DNA of 64,000 nucleotides from Zhongshania sp. GTDB lineage: Bacteria > Pseudomonadota > Gammaproteobacteria > Pseudomonadales > Spongiibacteraceae. Under the pieces are notes generated by a model. The model did no database searches. It worked only from the letters and a program-made list of their open reading frames with translations, and was not told the origin of the DNA. Location: the NCBI RefSeq assembly GCF_029212375.1, contig NZ_JARGNU010000005.1, positions 97,532 to 161,531 on the forward strand, in the 5' to 3' direction. This document shows positions 28,668-37,657 of this stretch, one piece after another. The position numbers and the translations under genes were made by a program. Within the stretch, counting starts at the first letter, position 1. Every line of letters begins with the position of its first letter.

Positions 28668-29858
28668 ATGATCATCAAGCCTCGTGTACGTGGTTTTATG
28701 TGTGTAACAACTCACCCCAAGGGTTGTGAGGCCAATGTTAGTCAGCAAATCGATTATGTTAAAGCGCAGGGGCCAATTGCAGATGGTCCTAAGCGGGTGC
28801 TGGTAATTGGTGCCTCTACGGGATACGGCCTTGCTTCACGGATTACAGCCGCCTTTGGCGCTGGCGCCGCCACCTTGGGTATCTTCTTTGAGAAAGAAGG
28901 GATTGAAAGAAAGCCTGGCACCGCTGGTTGGTATAACTCGGCAGGCTTTCATAAATTTGCCGAGGCCGAAGGCCTGTATGCAAAGAGCATTAATGGCGAC
29001 GCGTTTTCCGATGCCATTAAAGAAAAGACCATTGCGCAGATTAAAGCCGATCTTGGTCAGGTCGATTTAGTGGTGTATAGCTTGGCCTCGCCGCGTCGCC
29101 AGCACCCTAAAACAGGTGTGGTGTATAACTCTACCTTAAAACCGATTGGTAAAGATGTTACCCAGCGCGGCGTGAATACCGATAAAGAAACCATCGAAAA
29201 CTTTACCTTGGCTGCGGCCAGCGACGAAGAGATAAGCAACACTGTTGCGGTAATGGGTGGTGAAGATTGGCAAATGTGGATTGATGCACTGGACGACGCC
29301 GGTGTACTGGCCGATGGTGCCAAGACTACCGCTTACACCTATTTAGGTGACCGTCTAACCTGGGATATCTACTGGCACGGCACGATTGGCGCAGCCAAGA
29401 AAGACCTGGATAAGCGCGTGATTAATATTCGCGAACGCCTCGCCGCCAAAGGTGGCGACGCACGGGTGTCGGTGCTTAAAGCGGTTGTTACCCAAGCTAG
29501 CTCGGCAATTCCGGTTATGCCTCTGTATTTGGCGCTGTTGTTTAAAGTCATGAAAGGCGATGGCAGCCACGAGGGCTGTATTGAGCAAGTTTACGGCCTG
29601 TTCAAAAATAGCCTGTATGGCAGCGAGCCAATTTGTGATGACGAGGGGCGTTTGCGGGCCGATGGCTTGGAAATGCGGCCTGAGGTGCAAGATGCGGTTG
29701 CCAAAATGTGGGAAGCCGTCACCACCGAAAATCTTCACGAGACCACTGATTTTAGCGGCTACAAACGCGAGTTCCTGCGCTTGTTTGGCTTTGAAATTGA
29801 TGGCGTAGATTACGACGCTGATGTTAATCCAGAAGTGGCGATTAAAAACATGGTCTAA
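28668..29858 (+). CDS. fabV: FabV-type trans-2-enoyl-ACP/CoA reductase
   Basis: The 396-residue protein is FabV-sized and much longer than FabI. The nucleotide-binding segment is '[16 protein letters not shown]' near residue 44. The active-site motif Y-x8-K is visible as '[12 protein letters not shown]' near residue 240, the spacing that defines FabV. The N-terminus '[20 protein letters not shown]' fixes the start at 28668, with a GAGCAGGGA site upstream. It reduces enoyl-ACP or enoyl-CoA with NADH at the last step of fatty-acid elongation. FabV enzymes are typically insensitive to triclosan. It is monocistronic, ended by a strong terminator. Confidence 0.96.
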   Translation: MIIKPRVRGFMCVTTHPKGCEANVSQQIDYVKAQGPIADGPKRVLVIGASTGYGLASRITAAFGAGAATLGIFFEKEGIERKPGTAGWYNSAGFHKFAEAEGLYAKSINGDAFSDAIKEKTIAQIKADLGQVDLVVYSLASPRRQHPKTGVVYNSTLKPIGKDVTQRGVNTDKETIENFTLAAASDEEISNTVAVMGGEDWQMWIDALDDAGVLADGAKTTAYTYLGDRLTWDIYWHGTIGAAKKDLDKRVINIRERLAAKGGDARVSVLKAVVTQASSAIPVMPLYLALLFKVMKGDGSHEGCIEQVYGLFKNSLYGSEPICDDEGRLRADGLEMRPEVQDAVAKMWEAVTTENLHETTDFSGYKREFLRLFGFEIDGVDYDADVNPEVAIKNMV

Positions 29859-29879
29859 TTTTGGCCCTGTTTGTTTAAA

Positions 29880-29904
29880 AAGGAAGCTGCGGCTTCCTTT
29901 TTTT
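29880..29904 (+). terminator. Intrinsic terminator of fabV
   Basis: AAGGAAGC and GCTTCCTT arms around TGCG are followed by a run of T, starting about 21 bases after the fabV stop. Confidence 0.93.
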
Positions 29905-29973
29905 ATGCCCGTAGCATTTGCGGCAAGGCCCGCGCTGAGCTAGAGTGTGGCGGCTTTTTGCGTCGGAATTTCC

Positions 29974-31335
29974 ATGTCTTTAATGTCTCGTCAATTATCC
30001 CGTCAGGAATTGAGTGCCCAGTTAAAATTGGCGCTGCCAATTTTTGGTGGCCAACTCGCCCAGTCGGCCAATGGCTTTGTCGACACGGTGATGTCTGGCC
30101 GCGTGTCCGCTTTGGATTTGGCGGCAGTGGGGGTGGGCGCCAGTATTTGGGTGCCAGTATTCCTCTTTATGACCGGCATGTTGATGAGCGCCACCTCGGT
30201 GTTGGCTCGCCACGTTGGTGGCAAGCAATTGCAGCGTATCAACCCGCTGATGCATCAGGTGACCACTATCGCGATTGGGGTGGGGCTTATCGCCATGGTA
30301 TTGCTGTGCAATACCGAACCGCTACTCGAGTTTATGGATGTTGATCCCGCCATGCGTCCGCTGGTGCTGGAGTACCTGTTCGGTTTGAGCTGGGGAATGC
30401 CGGCGGTAGCACTGGTGTTGGCGTTGCGCAGCTATACCGAGGCTTTGAGCCACACCCGCCCAGTGTTAATCATTAGTGTTGTCGGGCTGCTTGCCAATAT
30501 CCCTATCAATTACGTTTTGATCTACGGCAAGCTGGGCGTACCCGCGATGGGCGGCGTTGGTTGTGGTTGGGCTACAGCAATTGTGATGTGGCTGATGGCT
30601 ATAATGATGCTGGTCTATGTATATCGGCACCGAGTTTATCAAGAGGTTCGTTTAAGCTTTAAGCCCTGGCACTGGGAGCCACGCACCATCGCTTATTTAC
30701 TTAAGCTGGGCCTGCCAGTTGGCATGACCATCTTTTTTGAAGTGAGTGTGTTTTGCATTATCGCGCTGTTTATCAGCCAGGCGGGGGCAGAAATTGTTGC
30801 GGGGCATCAGCTGGCGCTCAATTTTACCTCGCTGGTGTTTATGCTGCCCCTAAGTTTTGCATTGGCGGCGACCACGCGGGTCGGCCTTGCCCGCGGTGGC
30901 AATGACCCCGAGGGGCTGCGCCGCGCAGTGAAAATCGCGTTTAAAATTACCCTCTGTATTGGTGGCACGGCTGCGGCCTTGCTGGTGCTGACCAGAGCTT
31001 GGATACCGTTAATTTATACCGATAACGCCGCGGTGATTAGCTTGGCGAGCTACCTTTTACTCTTTGCCGCCCTATATCAAATCTCTGATGCTATTCAGGT
31101 AACGGCAAACGGCTGTTTACGGGGCTTTGAAGACACCACTATCCCAATGGTATTGACCTTGTTTGCCTACTGGGGTGTTGGTCTGCCACTCGGCTATATG
31201 CTCGCCATGACCGATTTAGCCGTGCCCGCAATGGGGCCCAGTGGCTTTTGGTTGGGTCTGTTTGCGGGGCTTAGCTCTGCCGCGGTATTGCTGGGCCTGC
31301 GCTTGCGTTGGCGATTACGCCAGCCCTTGCACTAG
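29974..31335 (+). CDS. MATE family multidrug/Na+ or H+ antiporter (NorM type)
   Basis: The 453-residue protein has 12 hydrophobic segments in two homologous halves. The N-terminal part contains 'LALPIFGGQLAQSANGFVDTVMSGRVS', a MATE signature region, and 'LPVGMTIFFEVSVFCI' begins the second half. It exports drugs or metabolites in exchange for cations. I use the ATG at 29974; an upstream GTG at 29947 and an ATG at 29983 are alternatives, and the ribosome-binding site is weak for all. The last 65 bp overlap the convergent sterol-desaturase-family gene, which is unusual. Confidence 0.92.
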   Translation: MSLMSRQLSRQELSAQLKLALPIFGGQLAQSANGFVDTVMSGRVSALDLAAVGVGASIWVPVFLFMTGMLMSATSVLARHVGGKQLQRINPLMHQVTTIAIGVGLIAMVLLCNTEPLLEFMDVDPAMRPLVLEYLFGLSWGMPAVALVLALRSYTEALSHTRPVLIISVVGLLANIPINYVLIYGKLGVPAMGGVGCGWATAIVMWLMAIMMLVYVYRHRVYQEVRLSFKPWHWEPRTIAYLLKLGLPVGMTIFFEVSVFCIIALFISQAGAEIVAGHQLALNFTSLVFMLPLSFALAATTRVGLARGGNDPEGLRRAVKIAFKITLCIGGTAAALLVLTRAWIPLIYTDNAAVISLASYLLLFAALYQISDAIQVTANGCLRGFEDTTIPMVLTLFAYWGVGLPLGYMLAMTDLAVPAMGPSGFWLGLFAGLSSAAVLLGLRLRWRLRQPLH

Positions 31336-32638
31336 GCTTGGTGCTTGCAGGTGAAAAATACTGCGAAGGCGCAAAGAGCGGACTGGGTATTTCTTGCGCA
31401 GTTACTGACTTATTACTGCGAATAGCAAAATCGTGGCTGATACGTGGTCTATAGGCCGAACTACCGCTCAGTACGCGCCATTTTACCGCCCAACTGGGGT
31501 TGGCCAGCAACTCATTGCCCACCTGCATCACGCCCGCTAGGGTCAGGCGCAGTGGGTTCATGTGTAAAGTCGGCTGGCCGCTGAGGCCAACGCGGGGCGT
31601 AGTGGCGCTGAGCGGGCAGTAAGTGCCAAACATAATGTCCCAAATAAACAGCGGGCCACCGCCAATATTGACCAAGTTCACTGCGCCGCTGCGGCCGCAG
31701 TGTTCGGGTTCCGATGAATGGTGCATATAGTGATACACGCCACCGCCCGAGATAAAACTCGCCACGCGAATGATTCGGCTGCGGGATGCCCAGCGGTATA
31801 AGGCCGTCTGATGACCAAAAATCTCTGGAATCAAAATGAGGCAATTATAAATAATCACCTCGGTATACAGCGGCTCAGTGCTGAATAGTTTGGTACAGGC
31901 GCCCAGTACTAAATTGTAGGGCAGTACCAAAAACACAAACAGTGGTAGAGCGCTGAATACCGCGAGGGTGGTGGGCTGAATCAGCGCTGGGGTCATGTGG
32001 TGGGGGCGGTGGAATAATAGCCAGAGAAGGCGATAACTGTGGCCGAGACGGTGAAACCAGTAGTGGAAAAACCCGCTTAGTACCGCAATAATAACGACCG
32101 CTAAGGGCGCTGGTGTATCGAAAATCGTTGGTATATTCTGCATAACGAGCTGGTGGGCAAAGCTTACATTGAGGCTTATCCAATGCCAGCCGAGGCTAAA
32201 GTCTAGGCCTGCTAAACTGCCCAGTATGCCAAGGCCAAACAGTATTAGCGGAATGGCCGCCGTGGCGAGGACATTGGTGAATAAAAAAACTGCAAGCCAC
32301 TGAATTGGGTAGGGCTTGCCTTGTTCTCGCTGAAATAGAAAATAGCCAGCCAGTATCACGACAAGTCTGAATAGGGTAGTAAAGGCCAGTAAGCTGAGGG
32401 CGCTATACCACAACATTGGCTGCGCGCGGTGCAGTTGGTGCAAACTGTCCAGTAGTGGTTGAAAGCTGACTACGTCGCCAAGGCCTGGGCCGAGGTAGGC
32501 GCCAAGGTGCAGAAGCTGTAAAAAACCGATACTGTAGGTGAGCGCAAATGCAATTACCAACGCATTGGCAAGCCTGCGATAGCGTTCGCCAAAATCGGGA
32601 ATCTCGGCTTTGAATAGTAGATAGAATAAGCGTTTCAC
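31271..32638 (-). CDS. Sterol desaturase/fatty acid hydroxylase family membrane protein; GTG start
   Basis: The 455-residue integral membrane di-iron protein has histidine boxes 'HRLGH', 'HRPHH' and 'HYMHH', the HxxxH and HxxHH pattern of the fatty-acid hydroxylase superfamily. About six hydrophobic segments precede and surround them. Members hydroxylate or desaturate lipids; the substrate is not readable. I start at the GTG at 32638, which has AGGGGAA a few bases upstream; an extension to a TTG at 32710 has no such support. The last ~60 residues are Ser/Pro/Ala-rich, unlike the domain, and run into the 3' end of the MATE gene. A recent stop-codon loss or frameshift may have lengthened it. 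Confidence 0.85.
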   Translation of the reverse strand: MKRLFYLLFKAEIPDFGERYRRLANALVIAFALTYSIGFLQLLHLGAYLGPGLGDVVSFQPLLDSLHQLHRAQPMLWYSALSLLAFTTLFRLVVILAGYFLFQREQGKPYPIQWLAVFLFTNVLATAAIPLILFGLGILGSLAGLDFSLGWHWISLNVSFAHQLVMQNIPTIFDTPAPLAVVIIAVLSGFFHYWFHRLGHSYRLLWLLFHRPHHMTPALIQPTTLAVFSALPLFVFLVLPYNLVLGACTKLFSTEPLYTEVIIYNCLILIPEIFGHQTALYRWASRSRIIRVASFISGGGVYHYMHHSSEPEHCGRSGAVNLVNIGGGPLFIWDIMFGTYCPLSATTPRVGLSGQPTLHMNPLRLTLAGVMQVGNELLANPSWAVKWRVLSGSSAYRPRISHDFAIRSNKSVTAQEIPSPLFAPSQYFSPASTKPSARAGVIANASAGPAIPRQS

Positions 32639-32886
32639 GCGTTCCCCTGCTGGCTTAAGCGCCAGTGGCAAAATTATGTCGTCCTGAACGGCGTTGCTCC
32701 ATTTACACAATATACCATAAATGAGTCTTAGTGATGGCTTTTTCGATCACGGGCAGGTGTCCCTGCATACACCGATAGCAACGCGTTGCGTTGTCGACTT
32801 GCCATTGGCTATTTAGGCTCTTACTCTTCTCATATTAATGATTTACAGATATGTACAGTGACTAACTTGAATGCGAGACGGGCTTT

Positions 32887-33723
32887 ATGATGCAAGCAGG
32901 TGTTTTGGAGACAATTCTTCCCGGTATTCACCGGCTGGTGGCGCCTAACCCCAGTGCATTAACGGGGCCGGGCACCAACACCTATTTGCTGGGTAGTAAG
33001 GCCATTACTATTTTAGATCCAGGCCCAGATATTCCAGCGCATATCGACGCTATTGTGGCGGCCGTGGCAACCCTGGGAGCCGAGGTGGAGCGCATTGTGA
33101 CCACCCACACCCACTCCGACCACTCGCCGGGCGCTGCCACTTTACAAGACTATTTTCCAGGTGTGCCGGTGATTGGTGCGCGTATTGTTGATGACGGATA
33201 TCAGGATCAGAGTTTTGCGCCCACACAGGGCCTTGCTCACGACGATTGCTTTGCTATTGAGGGCAGCTCGCTGCGCGCAATTTACACCCCTGGCCATGTT
33301 GCGAATCATTTTTGCTTCTTACACGAAGCCACCGGCGCCGTGTTTACCGGCGATCATATTATGCAGGGCTCCACGGTGGTGATAATTCCACCTGCTGGTG
33401 ATATGGCCGACTATGTTGACTCGCTGCACTTACTACTCGATTACCCCATGCAATATTTGGCGCCGGGCCACGGCAGTTTAATCGCTAGCCCCCACGCCGA
33501 GGTGGAGGCCTTGGTTGCCCACCGACGAGGGCGAGAAGCGAAAATTGTCGCCGCGTTTAAGGAGGTCGTAAAAGGCGACCTCGACGCCTTGGTGGCGGTG
33601 GCGTATCGTGATGTTGATGTGAGCATTCACCCCATTGCAAAATTGTCTTTATGGGCGCATCTGCTTAAATTAGAGAAGGAGTCTAGCGCTCGCCAACACG
33701 AGGGCCAGTGGGAGCTGGTGTAG
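32887..33723 (+). CDS. Metallo-beta-lactamase fold hydrolase (LACTB2-like)
   Basis: The 278-residue hydrolase has the MBL metal motif 'THTHSDHSPGA' near residue 75 (HxHxDH). Further metal ligands are in 'YTPGHVANHFCF' and 'FTGDHIM', and 'APGHGS' lies near residue 195. The N-terminal 'NPSALTGPGTNTYLLG' and a C-terminal winged-helix-like extension place it with the LACTB2/YcbL-like group, some of which are endoribonucleases. Its exact substrate is unknown. It is 56 bp upstream of ald in the same direction and may share its transcript. Confidence 0.87.
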   Translation: MMQAGVLETILPGIHRLVAPNPSALTGPGTNTYLLGSKAITILDPGPDIPAHIDAIVAAVATLGAEVERIVTTHTHSDHSPGAATLQDYFPGVPVIGARIVDDGYQDQSFAPTQGLAHDDCFAIEGSSLRAIYTPGHVANHFCFLHEATGAVFTGDHIMQGSTVVIIPPAGDMADYVDSLHLLLDYPMQYLAPGHGSLIASPHAEVEALVAHRRGREAKIVAAFKEVVKGDLDALVAVAYRDVDVSIHPIAKLSLWAHLLKLEKESSARQHEGQWELV

Positions 33724-33779
33724 ATTGCAAGTAGAGAGGACGTTTTTCTAGATTTAAGCAACGATGGAAAGGGGTTTGT

Positions 33780-34898
33780 ATGCGTATCGGTGTACCCAAA
33801 GAAATCAAAGCTCAGGAATATCGTGTTGGTTTAACCCCACAAGCGGTCTTAATGCTCACGCAGCAGGGGCACCAAGTCTTATTGGAATCGGGCGCAGGTT
33901 TAGACTCGGGTTACCACGATGGGGAATTCCGCGCCAGCGGCGCTCAGATCCTTGCCAGCGTTGGTGAGCTATACCAGCAAGCCGAGCTGATCGTAAAAGT
34001 AAAAGAACCCCAAACCGAAGAAGTGGCGCGGCTGCGCGCAGGGCAAATGTTGTTTTGTTACTTGCATCTTGCCCCTAATCGCGCGCTTACCGATGCGCTT
34101 ATTGCCAGTGGCGCCAATTGTATTGCCTACGAAACCATTACTGACGAGCATGGGCGCCTCCCGCTGCTCAAACCTATGAGCGAAATTGCTGGCCGCTTAG
34201 CCACCCAAGCCGGTGCTCACTGCCTAGAAAAAGCCCAAGGCGGTTCGGGAGTTTTGCTTGGTTCGGTTGCCGGTTTAGATCCAGGCCATGTCTTGATTTT
34301 TGGCGGTGGCGTGGTTGGTAGCAATGCCGCCGATGTGGCGCTGGGCATGGGTGCTAAAGTCACATTAATAGAACCCTTTGCGCCACGTCGCGCCAGTCTG
34401 GCTGCGCAGTTTACTAGCGATCGCTTTACCGCAATTGGCAGTGAGGGACTCGATTTGCCGAGCTTGCTGGCCGACGCCGATATGGTTGTTGGCGCCGCAT
34501 TAGTACCAGGTGCCGCGGCCCCTAAGCTGTTAAGCGTTGAGGACCTCAAGTACTTGGCAGTGGGTTCTGTATTGGTTGACGTTGCCGTCGATCAAGGCGG
34601 TTGCTTTGCCACCACGCGGCCCACCACCCACTTGGCGCCAAGCTTTGTCGAGGCGGGGATTGTGCATTATTGCGTGGCCAACATTCCCAGCGCGGTGGCG
34701 CGCACCGCTACCCAAGCGCTCAGTCAGGCGAGCTTGCCCTATGTGCAAAAATTAGCAGCCAGTGGTTTGCAGGCGTGTTTAAACGCTAATCCTGGTTTGG
34801 CTGCAGGCTTAAGTGTGGCGCGGGGAATGTTGACCTGCCCAGCGGTTGCGGGCGCTCAGCAGCGCGAATATAGCCTTTGGAACGTGGTGCTTGAGTGA
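33780..34898 (+). CDS. ald: Alanine dehydrogenase
   Basis: The 372-residue length is normal for Ald. Characteristic are the N-terminal 'MRIGVPKEIKAQEYRVGLTP', the catalytic Lys in 'LIVKVKEPQ' near residue 75, the His in 'YLHLAPN' near 96 and the NAD-binding 'VLIFGGGVVGSNAADVALGMGAKVTL' from about residue 170. It interconverts L-alanine with pyruvate and ammonia, using NAD. A GGAAAGGGG site lies upstream of the ATG. It is preceded by the MBL hydrolase gene. The assignment is secure. Confidence 0.96.
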   Translation: MRIGVPKEIKAQEYRVGLTPQAVLMLTQQGHQVLLESGAGLDSGYHDGEFRASGAQILASVGELYQQAELIVKVKEPQTEEVARLRAGQMLFCYLHLAPNRALTDALIASGANCIAYETITDEHGRLPLLKPMSEIAGRLATQAGAHCLEKAQGGSGVLLGSVAGLDPGHVLIFGGGVVGSNAADVALGMGAKVTLIEPFAPRRASLAAQFTSDRFTAIGSEGLDLPSLLADADMVVGAALVPGAAAPKLLSVEDLKYLAVGSVLVDVAVDQGGCFATTRPTTHLAPSFVEAGIVHYCVANIPSAVARTATQALSQASLPYVQKLAASGLQACLNANPGLAAGLSVARGMLTCPAVAGAQQREYSLWNVVLE

Positions 34899-34927
34899 AC
34901 TGTCGCTGCGAAACTAGCCGATTACTG

Positions 34928-34961
34928 CGGTGTAGAGGTCGAGACCTGAACATCTACACCG
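34928..34961. terminator. Stem-loop between convergent ald and asmA
   Basis: Nine-bp perfect arms CGGTGTAGA and TCTACACCG enclose a 16-base loop that itself contains GGTC/GACC. No T-run follows on either strand. It probably marks the 3' ends of both convergent transcripts, but it is not a canonical terminator. Confidence 0.45.
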
Positions 34962-35005
34962 CGAGTCATCGTTCTTTGCTTGCCGTTCCGCCTATTCAGG
35001 CGCGT

Positions 35006-37420
35006 TTATTTTTTGAAAAACTGATTGAATAACTGCTTGGCGGCTTCGCCATTTTCGCCACCCATCTTACGATCAATTAACTCCTGGGTTTTTTCTTCGA
35101 TTTTATTTTTGGCTTTTTCCTTGGCAATGTCCTCAATCACGCGAAAATCGGGCAGGCAGCTGGTGGCGCCAATACTGCCGAAGCTCGCTTTGCAGCGAAT
35201 TGGAATATCGCGATTCAGTAATTTTTCGTTGTTTATTTTACACGCCATGGCCTCTTGATCGCCTTGGGCGAGGCGGCTGTTGAGCACCACGTCGAAACTG
35301 TCATTATTTAAGTCAACGCTTCCGCTGCCGCGCAAAGCCAGTTTGGTGACACCGGCATTAAACTGCTCAATTTTGGCCACGCCTTTAGTGATCACAATCT
35401 TGGTGGTGGTGTCTTGCAGGTCGGTGTACAGCGGCCAATTATTGGGGTCGAAGGTTTCCTGCTGCAGGCGAGTTACCAGCTGGCAGAAAGCGCGTTCGAT
35501 ATTCATATTGGCTAAACGCAACTTTTGGCCGCTCAGTGCAATATTGCCGTCAAGGTTCTTTTTGAGACCGCTGATGGTGGTGCCGCTGGTGTTGAGGTCG
35601 AGATTAACATTGCTTAGCCCAGACAATTCCTGACTGATCTCTAGGGCGGTTAACACCTTGCCAAGCGGAAGTTGATCGCTGTTGGCCTTTATGTGGAGTT
35701 TGGCCGCCACGGCGCGGGTGTCCAATTCGGTTTCGATTTTAAACGGGCTGTCGTAAACAAGGCCGCTAAAGGGGCTAATGCGGCTAAGGCCTTGCTTAGC
35801 CGCCAGCGTTACATTGAGATCTTTAAAGGGCAGCTGGCTGACCACAAGTTCACCAATTTTCAGCTTAGCGCTAATATTTTGGGCGTTTAATAGCTCTCTG
35901 GGCAGAGGAAGCTCATCGCTACTCGGCGTGCTGCCGGCCGGCGGCGTGGTTTTGTCATTGGCTTGACTGGCGTCTGCTGGCGGCTTGGGCGGCAAATAGT
36001 GGTCGAGATTAATTTTATCAATGGCAAGATTTAGCTTGGTAACTTGCTCCTTGTTCATGGGCAAACTGGCGTCGCCACTTATCGTGGTGGTGTCTAAGGT
36101 GGCGTTGAGATCAGAAATGCTAATAAGCTTGTCATCGCCTTTAATCTTAGCTTTTACCCCTACGTTGCTCAACGTGCTTGGCTCTGCCATTTCTGGGAGG
36201 CTAATGGCCAATGTCTTCGCAATATTGCGGAGATTGGCGGGGCTGAGCTGCAGGCTGGCCTGATAGACCAAGGGGCTCACACTTGCGTTGGCATCGCCTT
36301 TCAAAGTGAGTATTTCGTCGCCAACGTCGGCAGCTAGCACGGTGTTGCTCGCAGTGAAATTGTTCAGCGCGGCGTCAACCTTTAGCCGGGTGTCTAGTTT
36401 GATTTTGGTGCTAATAGGGCTTTGATTCGTGGCGCTGTAGTTTAGCGCCGACGCCACGCTCAGGGCGTTCGCGTCGCCACCAGGCTGAATAGCACCGCTG
36501 ACATCCAAGGATTTCAACTCTAATTTAGTGCCGTCTTTGGCGGCGTACTGCATGGTGGTGTTCTGCACGGCAAGCTCAGACAGTGACCAAACCAAGGCGT
36601 CTTTGAAGTTCGCGGTGGCGGCCAGCTTGAGCCGAGTTTTTGCCGAGACCTGTGCTTGTTCGTTGCGATGTTCGGCACTAAGGCTAATGTCGCCGTCATT
36701 GACGATTATATTATCCATGGTGTCGTTAACTTGTACTTTGGCGCTAAGGCTAATGTCGGCCGCCAAACTTTGCAGAGGGTCTTTGAAATTAATTGCCGCA
36801 CTAAATTCTAGGGGAAAAGCTTTGTTGGTAAGCTGAATATCTTCGCCGTTTACATTGAGCTTTTCGAGCGCGATGGTCTGCCCTGTTTGGGCGTTGCGGT
36901 AGTGCACGGTGCTGTTTGCTAATTGGAATTTTTGAATGCCCAATTGCTGGGGGGCACTGCTCTCGGTGGTCGGCTCCTTAGCTGCCGAAGCAGATTGCTT
37001 GCCAATATTGCTCCAATTACCCACGCCCTGTTCGTCAACCACCAAGTTGGCATTGAGGCCCTTCAGGGTAATGCCTTTAATAACAATATTTTTTTGCAGC
37101 AAGGGTTTTAGGGCAACCGCGAGTTGGGCCTGTTCAAAGCGCACAATCTCGGTGCTTTCCCCTGTACTTGAATTGGGTGTGGTGCTCGCGTCGGGGATGG
37201 CGAGACTGGCGGCGCCGAGTGCAATTTGAATGTCGGGATATATCTGCCAAGCTAAATCGCCGTCCAAGTGCAAAATCAAGCCTTGGTCGGCGGCGAGTTT
37301 TTCAATTTCATCTTTAAAGATATTTGGGTCTACCCAAAATACCAAGGCGGCAATGGCGCTGCCAGCTAAAATTACAACGCTGAGCAGGCCGATAAAAATG
37401 TATTTTATTGCGCGGGCCAT
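35006..37420 (-). CDS. AsmA family protein
   Basis: The 804-residue protein has an N-terminal membrane helix (about residues 7-29, 'YIFIGLLSVVILAGSAIAAL') and a very long periplasmic part rich in beta repeats. The AsmA N-terminal region begins 'WVDPNIFKDEIEKLAADQGL', and an AsmA C-terminal region contains 'LNTSGTTISGLKKNLDGNIALSG'. AsmA/TamB-like proteins bridge the two membranes and are linked to phospholipid transport to the outer membrane. A Thr/Pro/Ser-rich linker lies near residue 480. GGAGAG precedes the ATG. The gene is monocistronic and divergent from the AraC-Ogt gene. Confidence 0.92.
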   Translation of the reverse strand: MARAIKYIFIGLLSVVILAGSAIAALVFWVDPNIFKDEIEKLAADQGLILHLDGDLAWQIYPDIQIALGAASLAIPDASTTPNSSTGESTEIVRFEQAQLAVALKPLLQKNIVIKGITLKGLNANLVVDEQGVGNWSNIGKQSASAAKEPTTESSAPQQLGIQKFQLANSTVHYRNAQTGQTIALEKLNVNGEDIQLTNKAFPLEFSAAINFKDPLQSLAADISLSAKVQVNDTMDNIIVNDGDISLSAEHRNEQAQVSAKTRLKLAATANFKDALVWSLSELAVQNTTMQYAAKDGTKLELKSLDVSGAIQPGGDANALSVASALNYSATNQSPISTKIKLDTRLKVDAALNNFTASNTVLAADVGDEILTLKGDANASVSPLVYQASLQLSPANLRNIAKTLAISLPEMAEPSTLSNVGVKAKIKGDDKLISISDLNATLDTTTISGDASLPMNKEQVTKLNLAIDKINLDHYLPPKPPADASQANDKTTPPAGSTPSSDELPLPRELLNAQNISAKLKIGELVVSQLPFKDLNVTLAAKQGLSRISPFSGLVYDSPFKIETELDTRAVAAKLHIKANSDQLPLGKVLTALEISQELSGLSNVNLDLNTSGTTISGLKKNLDGNIALSGQKLRLANMNIERAFCQLVTRLQQETFDPNNWPLYTDLQDTTTKIVITKGVAKIEQFNAGVTKLALRGSGSVDLNNDSFDVVLNSRLAQGDQEAMACKINNEKLLNRDIPIRCKASFGSIGATSCLPDFRVIEDIAKEKAKNKIEEKTQELIDRKMGGENGEAAKQLFNQFFKK

Positions 37421-37577
37421 TTATCTCTCCATGTATTTTTGGTCTTAGCAGGGTGGGTAGATCTATTTTGGATAGTATGGGTTTGACCTGTCGCTGCCGA
37501 TAAGTTCACCAAACGGTTCGTGCGCTAAGTATAGCCAATTGTGCCGTAAATGCAGCGCCATTGATGTGACGCAGTAG

Positions 37578-37639
37578 AATTACGCAAGAATCGGGTGGCA
37601 AGATAAAGGTGTGAAAGGCACACTTATTTTAATTACGCA
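37578..37639. promoter_or_regulatory. Direct repeat upstream of the AraC-Ogt gene
   Basis: The 9-mer AATTACGCA occurs at 37578-37586 and again at 37631-37639, 53 bp apart, in the divergent asmA/ogt control region. GTGTG-AAAGG-CACAC lies between them. As Ada-type proteins activate their own genes through AAT/GCAA-containing sites, these are candidate autoregulatory sites; the match to the E. coli Ada box is only partial. Confidence 0.4.
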
Positions 37640-37657
37640 GACGATCGCTGGGGCGTT

